From Viola odorata (taxonomy: Eukaryota; Streptophyta; Magnoliopsida; Malpighiales; Violaceae): DNA of 64,000 bases. Numbering within the stretch: position 1 is the first letter of the stretch; each line of letters begins with the position of its first letter. The stretch covers positions 38,426,579-38,490,578 of the forward strand of contig OY829542.1 in the NCBI GenBank assembly GCA_963691705.1, in the 5' to 3' direction. Made by a program: the position numbers and the translations under genes. Positions 50,190-60,311 of this stretch are shown here, one piece after another. The notes beneath the pieces were generated by a model that was not told where the DNA came from, did not search any database, and was given only the letters and a program-made list of their open reading frames with translations.

Positions 50190-52790
50190 TCCCTCCATGT
50201 GAGCGATGTCTCTATGTGATTTGTGATGCCGCTATGTCAGGGAGTGCCTCCATGTGAGCGATGCCTCTATGTGATTTGTGGTGCCTCCATGAGCGAGTGC
50301 CTCCATGTGAGTGGCGCCTCTATGTGATTTGTGGTGCGTCCATGTGAGTGGCGCCTCTATGTGATTTGTGGTGCCTCCATGTGAGCGAGTGCCTCCATGT
50401 GAGCGAGCGCCTCCATGTGAGCGAGTGCCTCCATGTGAGCGAGTGCCCCCCTATAAGCGAGTGCCTCCATGTGAGCGGCGCCTCTATGAGATTTGTGGTC
50501 CGTCCATGTGAGCGATGCCTCCATGTGATTTGTGATGCCTCCATGTGAGCGAGTGCCTCCATGTGAGTGGCGCCTCTATGTGAGTTGTGGTGCGTCTATG
50601 TGAGAGCCTCTATGTGATTTGTGGTGCGTCCATGTGAGCGGCGCCTCTATGAGATTGGTGGTGCCTCCATGTGAGCGGTGCCTCTATGTGAGTTGTGGTG
50701 TGTCCATGTGAGCGACGTCTCTATGTGATTTATGGTGCGTCCATGTGAGCGGCGCCTCTATGTGATTTGTGGTGCCTCCATGTGAGCGGCGCCTCTATGT
50801 GGTTTGTGGTGCCTCCATGTGAGCGGCGTCTCTATGTGATTTGTGGTGCGTCCATATGAGCGACGCCTCTATGTGATTTGTGATGCGTCCATGTGAGCGA
50901 GTGCCTCCATGTGAGCGGCGTCTCTATATGAATTGTGGTGCGTCCATGTGAGCGGCGCCTCTATGTGATTTGTGGTGTGTCCATGTGAGCGGCGCCTCTA
51001 TGTGAGTTGTGGTGCGTCCATGTGAGCGGCGCCTCTATGTGAATTGTGGTGCCTCCATGTGAGCGGCACCTCTATGTGATTTGTGGTGCGTCCATGTGAG
51101 CGACGCCTCTATGTGATTTGTGATTCGTCCATGTGAGTGAGTGCCTCCATGTGAGCGACGTCTCTATGTGATTTGTGGTGCGTCCATGTGAGCGGTGCCT
51201 CTATGTGAGTTGTGGTGCGTCCATGTGAGCGGCGCCTCTATGTGATTTGTGGTGCGTCCATGTGAGCGGTGCCTCTATGTGAGTTGTGCTGCGTCCATGT
51301 GAGCGGCGCCTCTATGTGATTTGTGGTGCGTCCATGTGAGCGGCGCCTCTATGTGATCTGTGGTGCCTCCTTGTGAGCAGCCCCTCTATGTGATTTGTGG
51401 TGCGTCCATGTGAGCGGCGCCTCTATGTGATTTGTGGTGCGTCCATATGAGCGACACCTCTATTTGATTTGTCATGCGTCCATGTGAGCGAGTGCCTCCA
51501 TGTGAGCGGCGTCTCTATGTGATTTGTGGTGCCTTCATGTGAGCGGTGCCTCTATGTGATTTGTGGTGCGTCCATGTGAGTGGCGCCTCTATGTGAGTTG
51601 TGGTGCCTCCATGTGAGCGGCGCCTCTATTTGATTTATGGTGCGTCCATGTTAGCGGCGCCTCTATGTGAGTTGTGGTGCGTCCATGTGAGCGGCGCCTC
51701 TATGTGATTTGTGGTGCGTCCATATGAGCGGCGCCTCTATGTGATTTGTGATGCATCCATGTCAGCGAGTGCCTCCATGTGAGCGGCGTCTCTATGTGAT
51801 TTGTGGTGCGTCCATATGAGCGGCGCCTCTATGTGAGTTGTGGTGCGTCCATGTGAACGGCGCCTCTATGTGATTTGTGGTGCGTCCATGTGAGCGGCGC
51901 CTCTATGTGATTTGTGGTGCCTCCATGTGAGGGTCGCCTCTATGTGATTTGTGTTGCGTCCATGTGAGCGGCACCTCTATGTGAGTTATGGTGCCTCCAT
52001 GTGAGCGGCGCCTCTATGTGAGTTGTGGTGCGTCAATGTGAGCGGCGCCTCTATGTGAGTTGTGGTGCGTCCATGTGAGCGGCGCCTCTATGTGATTTGT
52101 GGTGTGTCCATATGAGTGACGCCTCTATGTGATTTGTGATGCGTCCATGTGAGCGAGTGCCTCCATGTGAGCGGCGTCTCTATGTGATTTGTGGTGCGTC
52201 CATGTGTGCGGCGCCTCTATGTGAGTTGTGGTGCGTCGATGTGAGCGGCGCCTCAATGTGATTTGTGGTGCGTCCATGTGAGCGGCGCCTCTATGTGATT
52301 TGTGATGCCTCGGTGTGAGCGGCGCCTCTATGTGATTTGTGGTGCATCCATATGAGCGGCGCCTCTATGTGAGTTGTGGTGCGTCCATGTGAGCGACGCC
52401 TCTATGTGATTTGTGGTGCGTCCGTGTGAGCGGCGCCTTTATGTGATTTGTGGTGCGTCCATGTGAGCGGCGCCTCCATGGGATTTGTGGTGCCTCCATG
52501 TGAGCGAGCGCCTCCATGTGAGCGAGTGCCTCCATGTGAGCGAGTGCCCCCATGTGAGCGAGTGCCTCCATGTGAGCGGCGCCTCTATGAGATTTGTGGT
52601 ACGTCCATGTGAGCGATGCCTCCATGTGATTTGTGATGCCTCCATGTGAGCGAGTGCCTCCATGTGAGCGGTGCCTCTATGTGATTTATGGTGCTTGCAT
52701 GTGAGCGGCGCCTCTATGTGATTTGTGGTGCGTCCATGTGAGCGGCGCCTCTATGTGATTTGTGGTGCCTCCATGTGAGCAATGTCTCTA
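50190..52790 (+). repeat. 37-bp minisatellite array in element F
   Basis: About 2.6 kb, roughly 70 copies of a unit made of GTGCGTCCATGTGAGCG, GCGCCTCTATGTG and ATTTGTG. Variants include shorter GAGTGCCTCCATGTGAGC units near both ends. Short frames on both strands (CLHVSECLHVSE and LTWRHSLTWRH types) are by-products. Confidence 0.93.
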
Positions 52791-53538
52791 TGTCATCAGC
52801 GGCCTCCTTGTCATGTGCCGCCATGTTATCAGCATGTCTCTATGTCATCAGTGCCCTCCTTGTCAGGTGCCGCCATGTTATCAGTTGTCTCCTTGTCAAC
52901 AGTTGCCTCCATGTCATTGGTGTTGTATACCAGGACCGTTTTCGGTTGGGCTGGGGGCACATAGTTCTTGCCGATTTCGTTAACAGTTTTTGGTTGGGCT
53001 CTGAGGATTGAGGTATGTCCTCTCGTCACCTCTGGTCCATCACCGCCATATTCTCTCTCTGCATGAAGTGCGAATCTTCATTTTCTACTCTAGTTATGGC
53101 TATGTCTTGGCGTTTTCTCGCAAGCCAACCAGAATAGCGAAGCAATAGTCTGACATGACAACCTAACGACTTCTGGCAAGCTAGCAGCATCTCCAACTCA
53201 TTCCTTGGACACTCGACGCTGTCCATGCCGCCCCTAGCCTGGCGGCAAGCCCTGGGATGGTCGACCTCAGCGGAAGGGCTCTCACGTGAGATCTACCCCT
53301 ACAATCGGTGTTATCCCATCCCAGGTTATGCCGGATGCCACTCGAAAGGACCTTAGCATTATCTGCCAGAGATAGCGCCTATAGAGCTTTAGCAAGAATC
53401 TGCGGCGTGGGCATTAAAGGACGCAAAGGAATTCGAGGATCTTTACAAGCCTGCCGCGACGCAGAAGAGATAGCCTTCATTCAGATACCGAGAATGGAGC
53501 CCTTGGTAAACACTCAGGCTCATTCTCAGTTGGGCTTG
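52791..53538 (+). other. 3' internal part of element F
   Basis: No gene. 52790-52920 holds diverged GTCTCTATGTCATCAG-type repeats. Two copies of a TTTTCGGTTGGGCT-like motif lie at about 52938 and 52987. 53218-53290 resembles part of the LTR of C (CCCCTAGCCTGGCGG, CCCTGGGATGGTCGAC). The last 30 bp before the LTR (AACACTCAGGCTCATTCTC, then AGTTGGGCTTG) match the sequence next to the 3' LTRs of A and C. No purine tract is seen. Confidence 0.55.
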
Positions 53539-54060
53539 TGATAACTATTGACTTACCTCCCAGAGCATTTTAGTCCTGACAGGGGGTACTGTCACCTTCA
53601 GCTACTGTAGGGCCTGCCTCGCCTCCTACTAGTCCTGCTACCGAGGGGTGGTCGACGTCAGCGGGGGGGGGGGGGGGGGGGGCATCCAGCACGATATGGC
53701 ACCTATTCCCACCCCCGGTAAGCACACAAGCGGCATCAAGCACTCAAGCGGCATATACTCGGCGTTACCCCATGGCACCCAAGCGGTACCTATTAGAGAT
53801 GACACCTCTCTACTAGATCTCCTATAAATACCCCCCTAGGTAGAAAGGGGGGGGGGACTCTCTCTCTCTCACTAGACACTACTCTCTCACTACTCTCTCT
53901 CACTACTACTCCTACTGATACTGACTTGATCGTTGGAGTATCTGCGCCGGGGACCCCCTCCGGTGCCTTGCAGGTGTACCAGCAGCGAGGACCACCCCCT
54001 CAGAGGAGAAGATCACCAGGATCCTTCCTACCCCGGGTACAATCCCTCCGATTATTATCA
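53539..54060 (+). repeat. 3' LTR of element F
   Basis: 522 bp with TATAAATA at 53823-53830. A run of about 20 G at 53662-53682 replaces the GGGGGCCCCCC of the 5' LTR and accounts for the length difference. Confidence 0.9.
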
Positions 54061-54065
54061 GTAGG
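54061..54065. repeat. Right target-site duplication of element F (GTAGG)
   Basis: It matches 47390-47394. The gag of E resumes immediately after. Confidence 0.85.
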
Positions 54066-54361
54066 GTCATTTGGGAGTGTAGTTTGGTGGTAATGTGTGG
54101 CTGGTAGGTAATTTGGAGGTGGGTAATTTGTGGCTGGTGGGAAATTTGGAGGTGAGGGTGGGGGTGTAGACACTTTCACCGTTAAGGCATCAATGGCAGC
54201 CAAGATATCCTTTGTGGCTTGCTCTTGTTTCGTTGCGTGGTGTTGCAAATCAGCCACATTCTACCTAGTCTCACCCATTTGGACCGTGAAAGATGCCATG
54301 GCCAGATTTAGAGGAGAGGATTCCTCCGAACTATCACTCAAGGGTGTGTCTTGGTGAGACA
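54066..54361 (-). pseudogene. gag: Element E gag N-terminus
   Basis: It starts MSHQDTPLSDSSEESSP on the minus strand at 54361. A TAG at 54261-54263 follows GETR, then ADLQHHATKQEQATKD and a proline/tyrosine-rich stretch that is cut by F at 54066. The start resembles the MSRNVAHSRGDSNES start of element G gag in position and serine-rich character. Confidence 0.75.
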
Positions 54362-55530
54362 TAGAGAAATGTACCTATAAAAAGACACAAACACAATTGA
54401 TATTGATAAAAAGGTTAGTCCCTCCCTCACGCGTGTCACTCGTGTTTGTCACTACACTCTAATGTTCTCACAATCCTCACACACACTCTTATCTTCACAC
54501 AAAAGCCAACACTTAAGCTAACAATGACTCTAAATCAAGTGAAAGCACGCGGACAACAAAGACAACAAGGGCTAGAAGGAAAGGTGAGGAAAACCTAATC
54601 AATGTTCAAGAAGGAAAAGCTTGATTTGAACACTAAGAAGGTTTGGAGTAGAAATGTGATGTGGAAATAAAGAACGAAAAACCAAGGACACAAATGAAAA
54701 CTAGCTCAAAAGGAAAACGAAAATAGAAGGGAAAGAAAAGAAAATAAAGCTGTAGGTTGAAAAATTGCTAGTCAAGAGCAAAGTTGCCAAAGTCACACCT
54801 TTGATGTACTACTACACTTCTAATACAAACATACACACTAGTCTCTTGCTTTGACTCACTTGTATTTTTTTTTTTTTTTTAATATAAGGATTTAATTTAC
54901 TCTTTTAATCCCTTTCTTTTCTTTTTCTGTTTTTGCTTCTTTTTTTTTTTTTGTAAGCACAAGAGAGCTCAAGGAGTGTATGACAAGTATTTTGATGTTA
55001 AGAAGTGAAAGACAAGTTGTTTAAAATCAAAAGGTATTTTTCACTAAATGCCAAAATTTTGATTGTATGACACGTAGTACGAATGTGTATGACAAGTAAT
55101 ATTTACAATGTGTATGACAAGGAGTGCCAAAGTGTATGACAAGCAAAATGGGAGCTACGTGTGCTGCACTAGGGCCGGCTATCTGAGGAAGAGGAGTATT
55201 GAGCAAGCTGAAATGCTTGGCTCACAATTGAGTGATGTGGCAGCCTAGGAGGTGTGCACAAAAATGTGATCACTTAGCTAGCAAACAAGCAAGTCCACAT
55301 GGCTCTCATGGCTCATCATAGGAAGCTCCAATTACAACAAACAATTAAACTTAAGAAGATGAAGATTTCAGTTCAATAAGCAAGGCAAAAACACAATGTT
55401 TCCAGCGTGGGAATGGAAGGACAAGATGTTTGAATCGAGGGAATGGTGAGAAAATGAAGATTACCGATTTAGTGGAACGGCCACGAAATGAGTCGTATGA
55501 AGGAATTGTTTTTGCCAACCTAGAGGACAG
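54362..55530 (-). other. Untranslated leader of element E
   Basis: AT-rich, no gene seen. It has poly-A/T runs near 54866-54880 and 54940-54953. At about 54978-55145 the word GTATGACAAG (with GACACG and AGACAAG variants) recurs five or more times at irregular spacing. Confidence 0.6.
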
Positions 55531-55549
55531 CCTTGAATCTCCACTACCA
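55531..55549 (-). other. Putative primer binding site of element E
   Basis: The minus strand reads TGGTAGTGGAGATTCAAGG two bases after the 5' LTR. It has the expected TGG start and a T-loop-like TTGAATC in the complement. The tRNA is not identified. It differs from the PBS of A, B and F. Confidence 0.6.
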
Positions 55550-55551
55550 CT

Positions 55552-56304
55552 TAATATAATCTCGCTTCCTTTTTGGAGAAGAAGACCGAATTGAAGATGG
55601 AGCCAGATCTAGTCCTCGGCAAGAGATTGGCAGCTTGGATGGTTGAACGAATGAAGGTAAGTTTAAGTGTTTTAATGGAGTGTTTTAGGCAGTGGATAGA
55701 TGGAATGAAGGGTAGAGATGGATTGAAATGGAATGCATATATTAACTTGAAAGTAGAGAAAACCCTCTTTGCAACAAAGGCAAAGCAACCTTTCTATGGA
55801 AAGTTACAAGGATCTCTTGAAACAAGGCCCGCGTGAGCAACCCGGCTGGTTTGTTCAAGAAGAGATAGTGTGCTTCTAGCAAGCCTAAGATGAACCCTAA
55901 ATAAACCTAAGCTAATTGGCCTTGATGAAGATATCACTTAAAATCAAAGACAAGGTATAAAAGAGGCTATCTCCTTCTATTTATACCTTGAGAATTATTA
56001 CAATAAGAAACCCTAAAATACCCTTACAATAAGCTCGTGGATGGGATGCTTGGAAGGCCCGTGTGAAAATCTCAAAATGGAGCTGGCAGTATGCCGCCTG
56101 GTGCTAGGCGGTATACCGCTAGGGTCGCTACCAATTTCCATATGGTCATGTCGAAGCTAGCGGCATACCGCTAGGGCCCTGTCTTTATGTTTTGCGCGGG
56201 CTCGAAGAAGGACTTCATGGCTTGCGAGGGTTGGCGCGGGAGTCCTCATGCCATACTCGACCAACTCATGAACGCGTGCGCCTAGAGCATCCGAGCTCGT
56301 ATCA
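55552..56304 (-). repeat. 5' LTR of element E
   Basis: 753 bp, partner of 29291-30065. Its left end has TA instead of TG (one transition). The hairpin arms are conserved at 55951-55961 and 55980-55990. The palindrome GCGGTATACCGC is at about 56108-56119. Confidence 0.9.
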
Positions 56305-56309
56305 ACTCT
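56305..56309. repeat. Right target-site duplication of element E (ACTCT)
   Basis: It matches 29286-29290. The gag of D resumes here. Confidence 0.8.
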
Positions 56310-56619
56310 CTCCTCTTGCTGCCTACTGCCTCTTTGCTCATAGTGCTCGTCATAGTCAAAGCGCCATGCACCATGAGCATGTTCATAATGTGGAGGATGG
56401 GGAGGTGGCTGTCTAAGTCTCTCTCAGATTTCTAAAGGCACTTTAGGCCGAAGGGGAGGGACATAGGCATTGGCTTGGTGTAAAGGTATGTCAAGGTGCG
56501 CGTTGGGGGATGGGGCGGCAGTTTAGGGTTTTGGTGCGGTCCGGGGCTTTGGAAAGGGGGAAAGGAACGTCTACGGCCTTGAACACGGGCCATGGGGGGA
56601 CTTTACCGTGGGGGCCTAC
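56310..56619 (-). pseudogene. gag: Element D gag N-terminal fragment
   Basis: It aligns by eye with the E gag region at about 46910-47100 (shared CATTGGCTTGGTGTA and AGTCTCTCTC-like motifs on the plus strand). It continues the D frame broken at 29290. It is cut by the 5' LTR of element G at 56620. Confidence 0.7.
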
Positions 56620-57301
56620 TGATATGAGCCCAGCAGCTGAAGCCCAAAGCCCGCGAGGCTACGCCACAATGGCCACCAAGGGCCGAGACATAGCCGTCTT
56701 GATCATCAAGACCCTTCGGGCCGAGGAGAGCAACGTGAAGGTGGCGGGCCAATGGAGCCTTTGAATCTATACCAACGACTCGACTCGCAGCCACAGGCCC
56801 GAGTCCGAGTCTGCACATGTCGCCAAAGCCACGACCGAGCCCAGGTCCAAGGCCTCGCTCGCACACCTCGCCAAAGCCACGACTGAGCCCAGCTATGAAA
56901 TGTAAATATCTTGGCTATAAAATGAAGGACTTGTCTTCATTTTTAGCTTTGCTTTTGATTTTGAGATTTTCATCTTGAGCCTTAAGCCAATCCTTAGACT
57001 AACTCTAGGAGGATCTTAGATCCATTCCGTCCACCCCCCAAGGTGGCAGAATCGTTGCTTTTTTAGAGAAAGCTTATCTTCTTCAAGACCCCCTCAAAGC
57101 TTGTATCCCATCCAAGCCTTTGAGCTTATACATATATAAACCATTTCCTTTTCATCTCAAATATTCCGCTGCCTCATTTCTTCACTAAAACTCATCCGCT
57201 TAACACCCTTTTTATGAACCACACCAAAGCCAACCGCTCCAAAGACTAGATCCGTGCTCACCAAATAAGGCCAATCTCTTCAAGGCGCTTGGGCCGTATC
57301 A
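56620..57301 (+). repeat. 5' LTR of element G
   Basis: 682 bp, TGATATGAGCC...GGGCCGTATCA, TATA box TATAAAA at 56916-56922. It carries direct repeats with TCGCCAAAGCCACGAC and CGAGCCCAG. Confidence 0.88.
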
Positions 57302-57303
57302 TG

Positions 57304-57318
57304 TGGTAGCAAAGCACC
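57304..57318 (+). other. Primer binding site of element G (degenerate initiator-Met type)
   Basis: TGGTAGCAAAGCACC follows the LTR after two bases. It resembles TGGTATCAGAGC, the usual plant initiator tRNA-Met site, with a few mismatches. Confidence 0.55.
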
Positions 57319-58469
57319 AGCTGTCTCACAGTTGTAACTCTCATCACTTACATGGTATTTCCAAGGGTCAAAATCGCTACCTTGTTGTTCCTGTCATTTT
57401 CGGCCATTTGGGTTGTTTTCAAATTTTTGGCCATTTTTTTCCTTGTTTGATCCATCTAAAATGCTTTGCTTTTATTGTTTGGTGTTTTTGCTGGATTAAA
57501 TCTATTTTGTTCATCTCTTTCTTGCATGAACGTGTTGGTGTTCATAGCATTTTTCTTCATCCCATAAAATATGAGCCAAGTGTCCTAGGGTACGGTTTGT
57601 CCTTTTGTGTGAGTCCCTTGGTGAGTCATCCTTGCATGTGCAACCGGTGGCCTTCAACCCTAAAATATTATAACACACCCTAGGCAATCATTTATAATCG
57701 TACCTTCCTATCATTGCATCATTGATACACACACTTGCTCTTATCACCCAAGGTCTTATCAATCATTGATACACTTAAGCTCTTATCACTCGCACCACAC
57801 CTCTTATCACTAGCACTTATCACTTACACTTATCATTTGTGCACTACAAGTCTTGCATCATTAATCAATACTTGTCATACATCTTAGAGCTCTCTTGCAC
57901 TAAAAAAAAAATATAGAAGTCAAAACAAAAAAAACGAATTCAAAAACAAAAAGAAAATAGTTCAAAAAAAAATACAAAATAAATGGAGTCAATGCAAGGG
58001 ACTTGAGATAGTAAGCAAGGCTGAAAGCTTGTGGAGGTTTGCATTTGAGCTTGAATCATTGAGACGCTTGATCATAAGTGTTTGTCTTAGTTATCTTGCA
58101 TTCGTTCTTTACTTTTCGGTTTAGTTTCTTGAGTAGTTTGTGCTTGCTTTCTTTTGTGTTTTGGTATTTCTTCTTTGGCTCTCACATTACTCCTACTCTA
58201 GGTCTAAGGTGCGCATCATTGCAACATCGTGTGCCACACTAGACTTTCCGTGCCTTCTTTTCCTACCATTGTTTTCTTTGCGTGTCCCTTTACTTGCCTT
58301 AGAGTTTTGTTGGTCTAAGTTTGGTTTGGGGCTTGAGAGAAAATAGAGAGGCGTGAGGAGGGGAGCGTATTAGAGAGTAGAGTGAAACACGAGGAGAAAC
58401 ACGTGAGGGAGGGCACTAACGTTTATTTTGCATACGAATTGCGTTTGTTCATTTTGTAGGTACGTGACT
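57319..58469 (+). other. Untranslated leader of element G
   Basis: No gene seen. AT-rich, with repeated CTTATCACT/CACTTATCA words at about 57735-57835 and A-rich runs near 57900-57980. Confidence 0.6.
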
Positions 58470-60221
58470 ATGTCTCGTAATGTGGCTCATTCGAGGGGAG
58501 ACTCTAATGAATCGGTGCATGGAGGTGGGTATGGGGAGGAGAATAGGGAGGAGCCCGCACCTCATGAGGTCCTAGCCAATCTTTCGGCACGGATAGAGGA
58601 GAGGATGGTCAATCAAGAGACCATGATGGCGAACCAACAAACCATGATGGCCCAACAACATGCCATGATGGATTGGATGATGGAGGCCATAACCACCCTA
58701 TCCGAGAAAGGGTCCTTACCCACACCACCAATCCAACCACCACCCCCACCCCAAACACTACCCCAAATACAACCGCAACTTCCACCCCAAACACTACCCC
58801 AAGTACAACCACAACTTCAGCCGCAAACACAACCCCCACCCCGGCAACAAGAGCGCCTAAAATAGCCCGTCACCCACTTCCACCAAGGGACCGGACCAAA
58901 AAACCCTAATGATGTGGACTAATACGCCTTCGACCACCCCAATCGGGAGGAAGTGGAAGTGGCCGAGAGTGTGGCAAGTGAGGACCTAGCGCCGCCACGT
59001 GGGCTGACCTTAGGGCTGCTATGGACCCGGCACCACCTGTCCGAACCCCCCACCTAAACCAAAGAACTTCCTAAACACTATCACCTAAGCAACCCGAAAC
59101 ACCGATCCCAACCTACATTTACCAAGGGCCAATGGCTACATTCCCCTGAGGCAGTCGCCTAGAGGACTGCACCAAAATCCACCAATTGAGCCACCGGGTC
59201 ACCAAGAGTGTGAGAGGGACGACGGTTATGAAGAGAGAGGGCATCGGTATCAAATAGAGAGAGGGGCCGACTATCACAATCCGAAGTTGCCCTTGCCTAG
59301 TTTTGAGGAGAAAGATGACCCTGAGGCCTACTTTGATTGGGAGAACAAGATGGAGCGCATCTTTGCTAACTATGACTACTCTGAAAGCAAGAAGGTTAAG
59401 CTAGCCGTGGTTGAGTTTACGGGCTTAGCCATTCAATGGTGGGACCGTATATTAGTTAGTAGAAGACTTGAGGGAGGGATTGTGGTGGCCGAATGGGAAG
59501 AGTTATTAAGGGAAATGAGGCGTCAGTTTGTGCCTCCTCATTACATGAGAGACTTACATCAACGTCTTCAATCTCTTCGACAAGGGCTGAAAAGTGTGAG
59601 TGAGTTCTACCATGAGATGCTCACCCTTATCTTCCGTGCGGAGGTCCGCGAAGGGGCCAAGGCCACCATGGCCCGTTTCATGGGGGGTTGCACAAGGAGA
59701 TCGCGGACATGATCTACTTCTACACCTACTCCACCTTGGATGACATGTATCTCCTCGCCATCAAAATTGAGAGGCAAGTAAGCCGAAAGGCTAGACCTCC
59801 ATCTCAATTGCCTATCTCTACTTCTACCCTTTCTTCTACTTACAAGAAACCTTGGCTGAATACTACCAAGGCAACCGTGACCCCAACACCAAACACCTAC
59901 CGCTCCATAACACCTAAACCAAACACCCAACCGAACGCCTACCCACCTAAACCCCTACCAAATACCTTCACACCTAGAGTGACACCAAACACCAACCCAC
60001 CCGAAAGGACTCGCACTAGGGACATCACGTGTTTCAAGTGCGGAGGGAAGGGGCACATAAGGGCCGAATGCGCCAATCGAACGGTTATGGTTCTAAGGGA
60101 GGGAGGCGAGATAGTTAGTGAAGGGGAGGAAGAGGAAGAAAGTAGCCCAAAGGAAGAGTGGGGTGAAGGGGAAGGCTCTAGTGAGGAGAGCGATGACTAT
60201 GACCATATGGAGGTGCCTTAA
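58470..60221 (+). pseudogene. gag: Element G gag (frameshifted)
   Basis: It starts MSRNVAHSRGDSNES, then has a repeated MMANQQTMMAQQHAMM segment and a Pro/Gln-rich stretch to a stop at 58865. The capsid resumes at 59287 (LPLPSFEEKDDPEAYFDW, VEFTGLAIQWWDRI, EMRRQFVPPHYMRDLHQRL). A frame change near 59700 leads to HKEIADMIYFYTY and the zinc knuckle CFKCGGKGHIRAEC at about 60035. It ends in an acidic stretch (EGEEEEESSPKEE). At least three breaks. Confidence 0.87.
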
Positions 60222-60311
60222 TGCCTCGTTATAAGGAGGAATTTGAGTATAAAAGGCCGGGAGGACGATGCCTCTATTGCATAATGGGAGAATTTATTCC
60301 ACACGAGGGGT

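Larger units (their letters stand above)
47395..54060 (+). mobile_element. Non-autonomous LTR retrotransposon F (6.7 kb) filled with tandem repeats
   Basis: Two LTRs of 511 and 522 bp (about 13 substitutions by eye), a 5-bp TSD and a PBS enclose 5.6 kb without any gag, protease or pol homology. The interior is dominated by three tandem arrays and an imperfect ~183-bp duplication. LTR ends, PBS and the GGGGACCCCCTCCGG block are those of the Tat elements, so F was probably mobilised by them. It interrupts the gag of E. Confidence 0.9.
29291..56304 (-). mobile_element. Ty3/gypsy element E with gag-protease but no pol, carrying nested A and F
   Basis: Minus strand. 5' LTR 55552-56304, PBS, leader, gag (from 54361), protease (to about 45474), a short 3' region (30066-30635) and 3' LTR 29291-30065. 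With A (30641-45255) and F (47395-54060) removed, E is about 5.7 kb and has no RT, RNase H or integrase. Both nested elements have clean TSDs, so the loss of pol came before them. Element D has the same layout, which suggests a pol-less family like the TR-GAG class. Confidence 0.85.

Noticed and set aside
50320..52663. Peptide frames such as LTWRHSLTWRH in the minisatellite
   Set aside because: They are by-products of a stop-poor repeat, present on both strands and in several phases.
50190..52790. CRISPR-like appearance of the regular 37-bp repeats
   Set aside because: There are no unique spacers between units; it is a contiguous minisatellite inside a plant retrotransposon.
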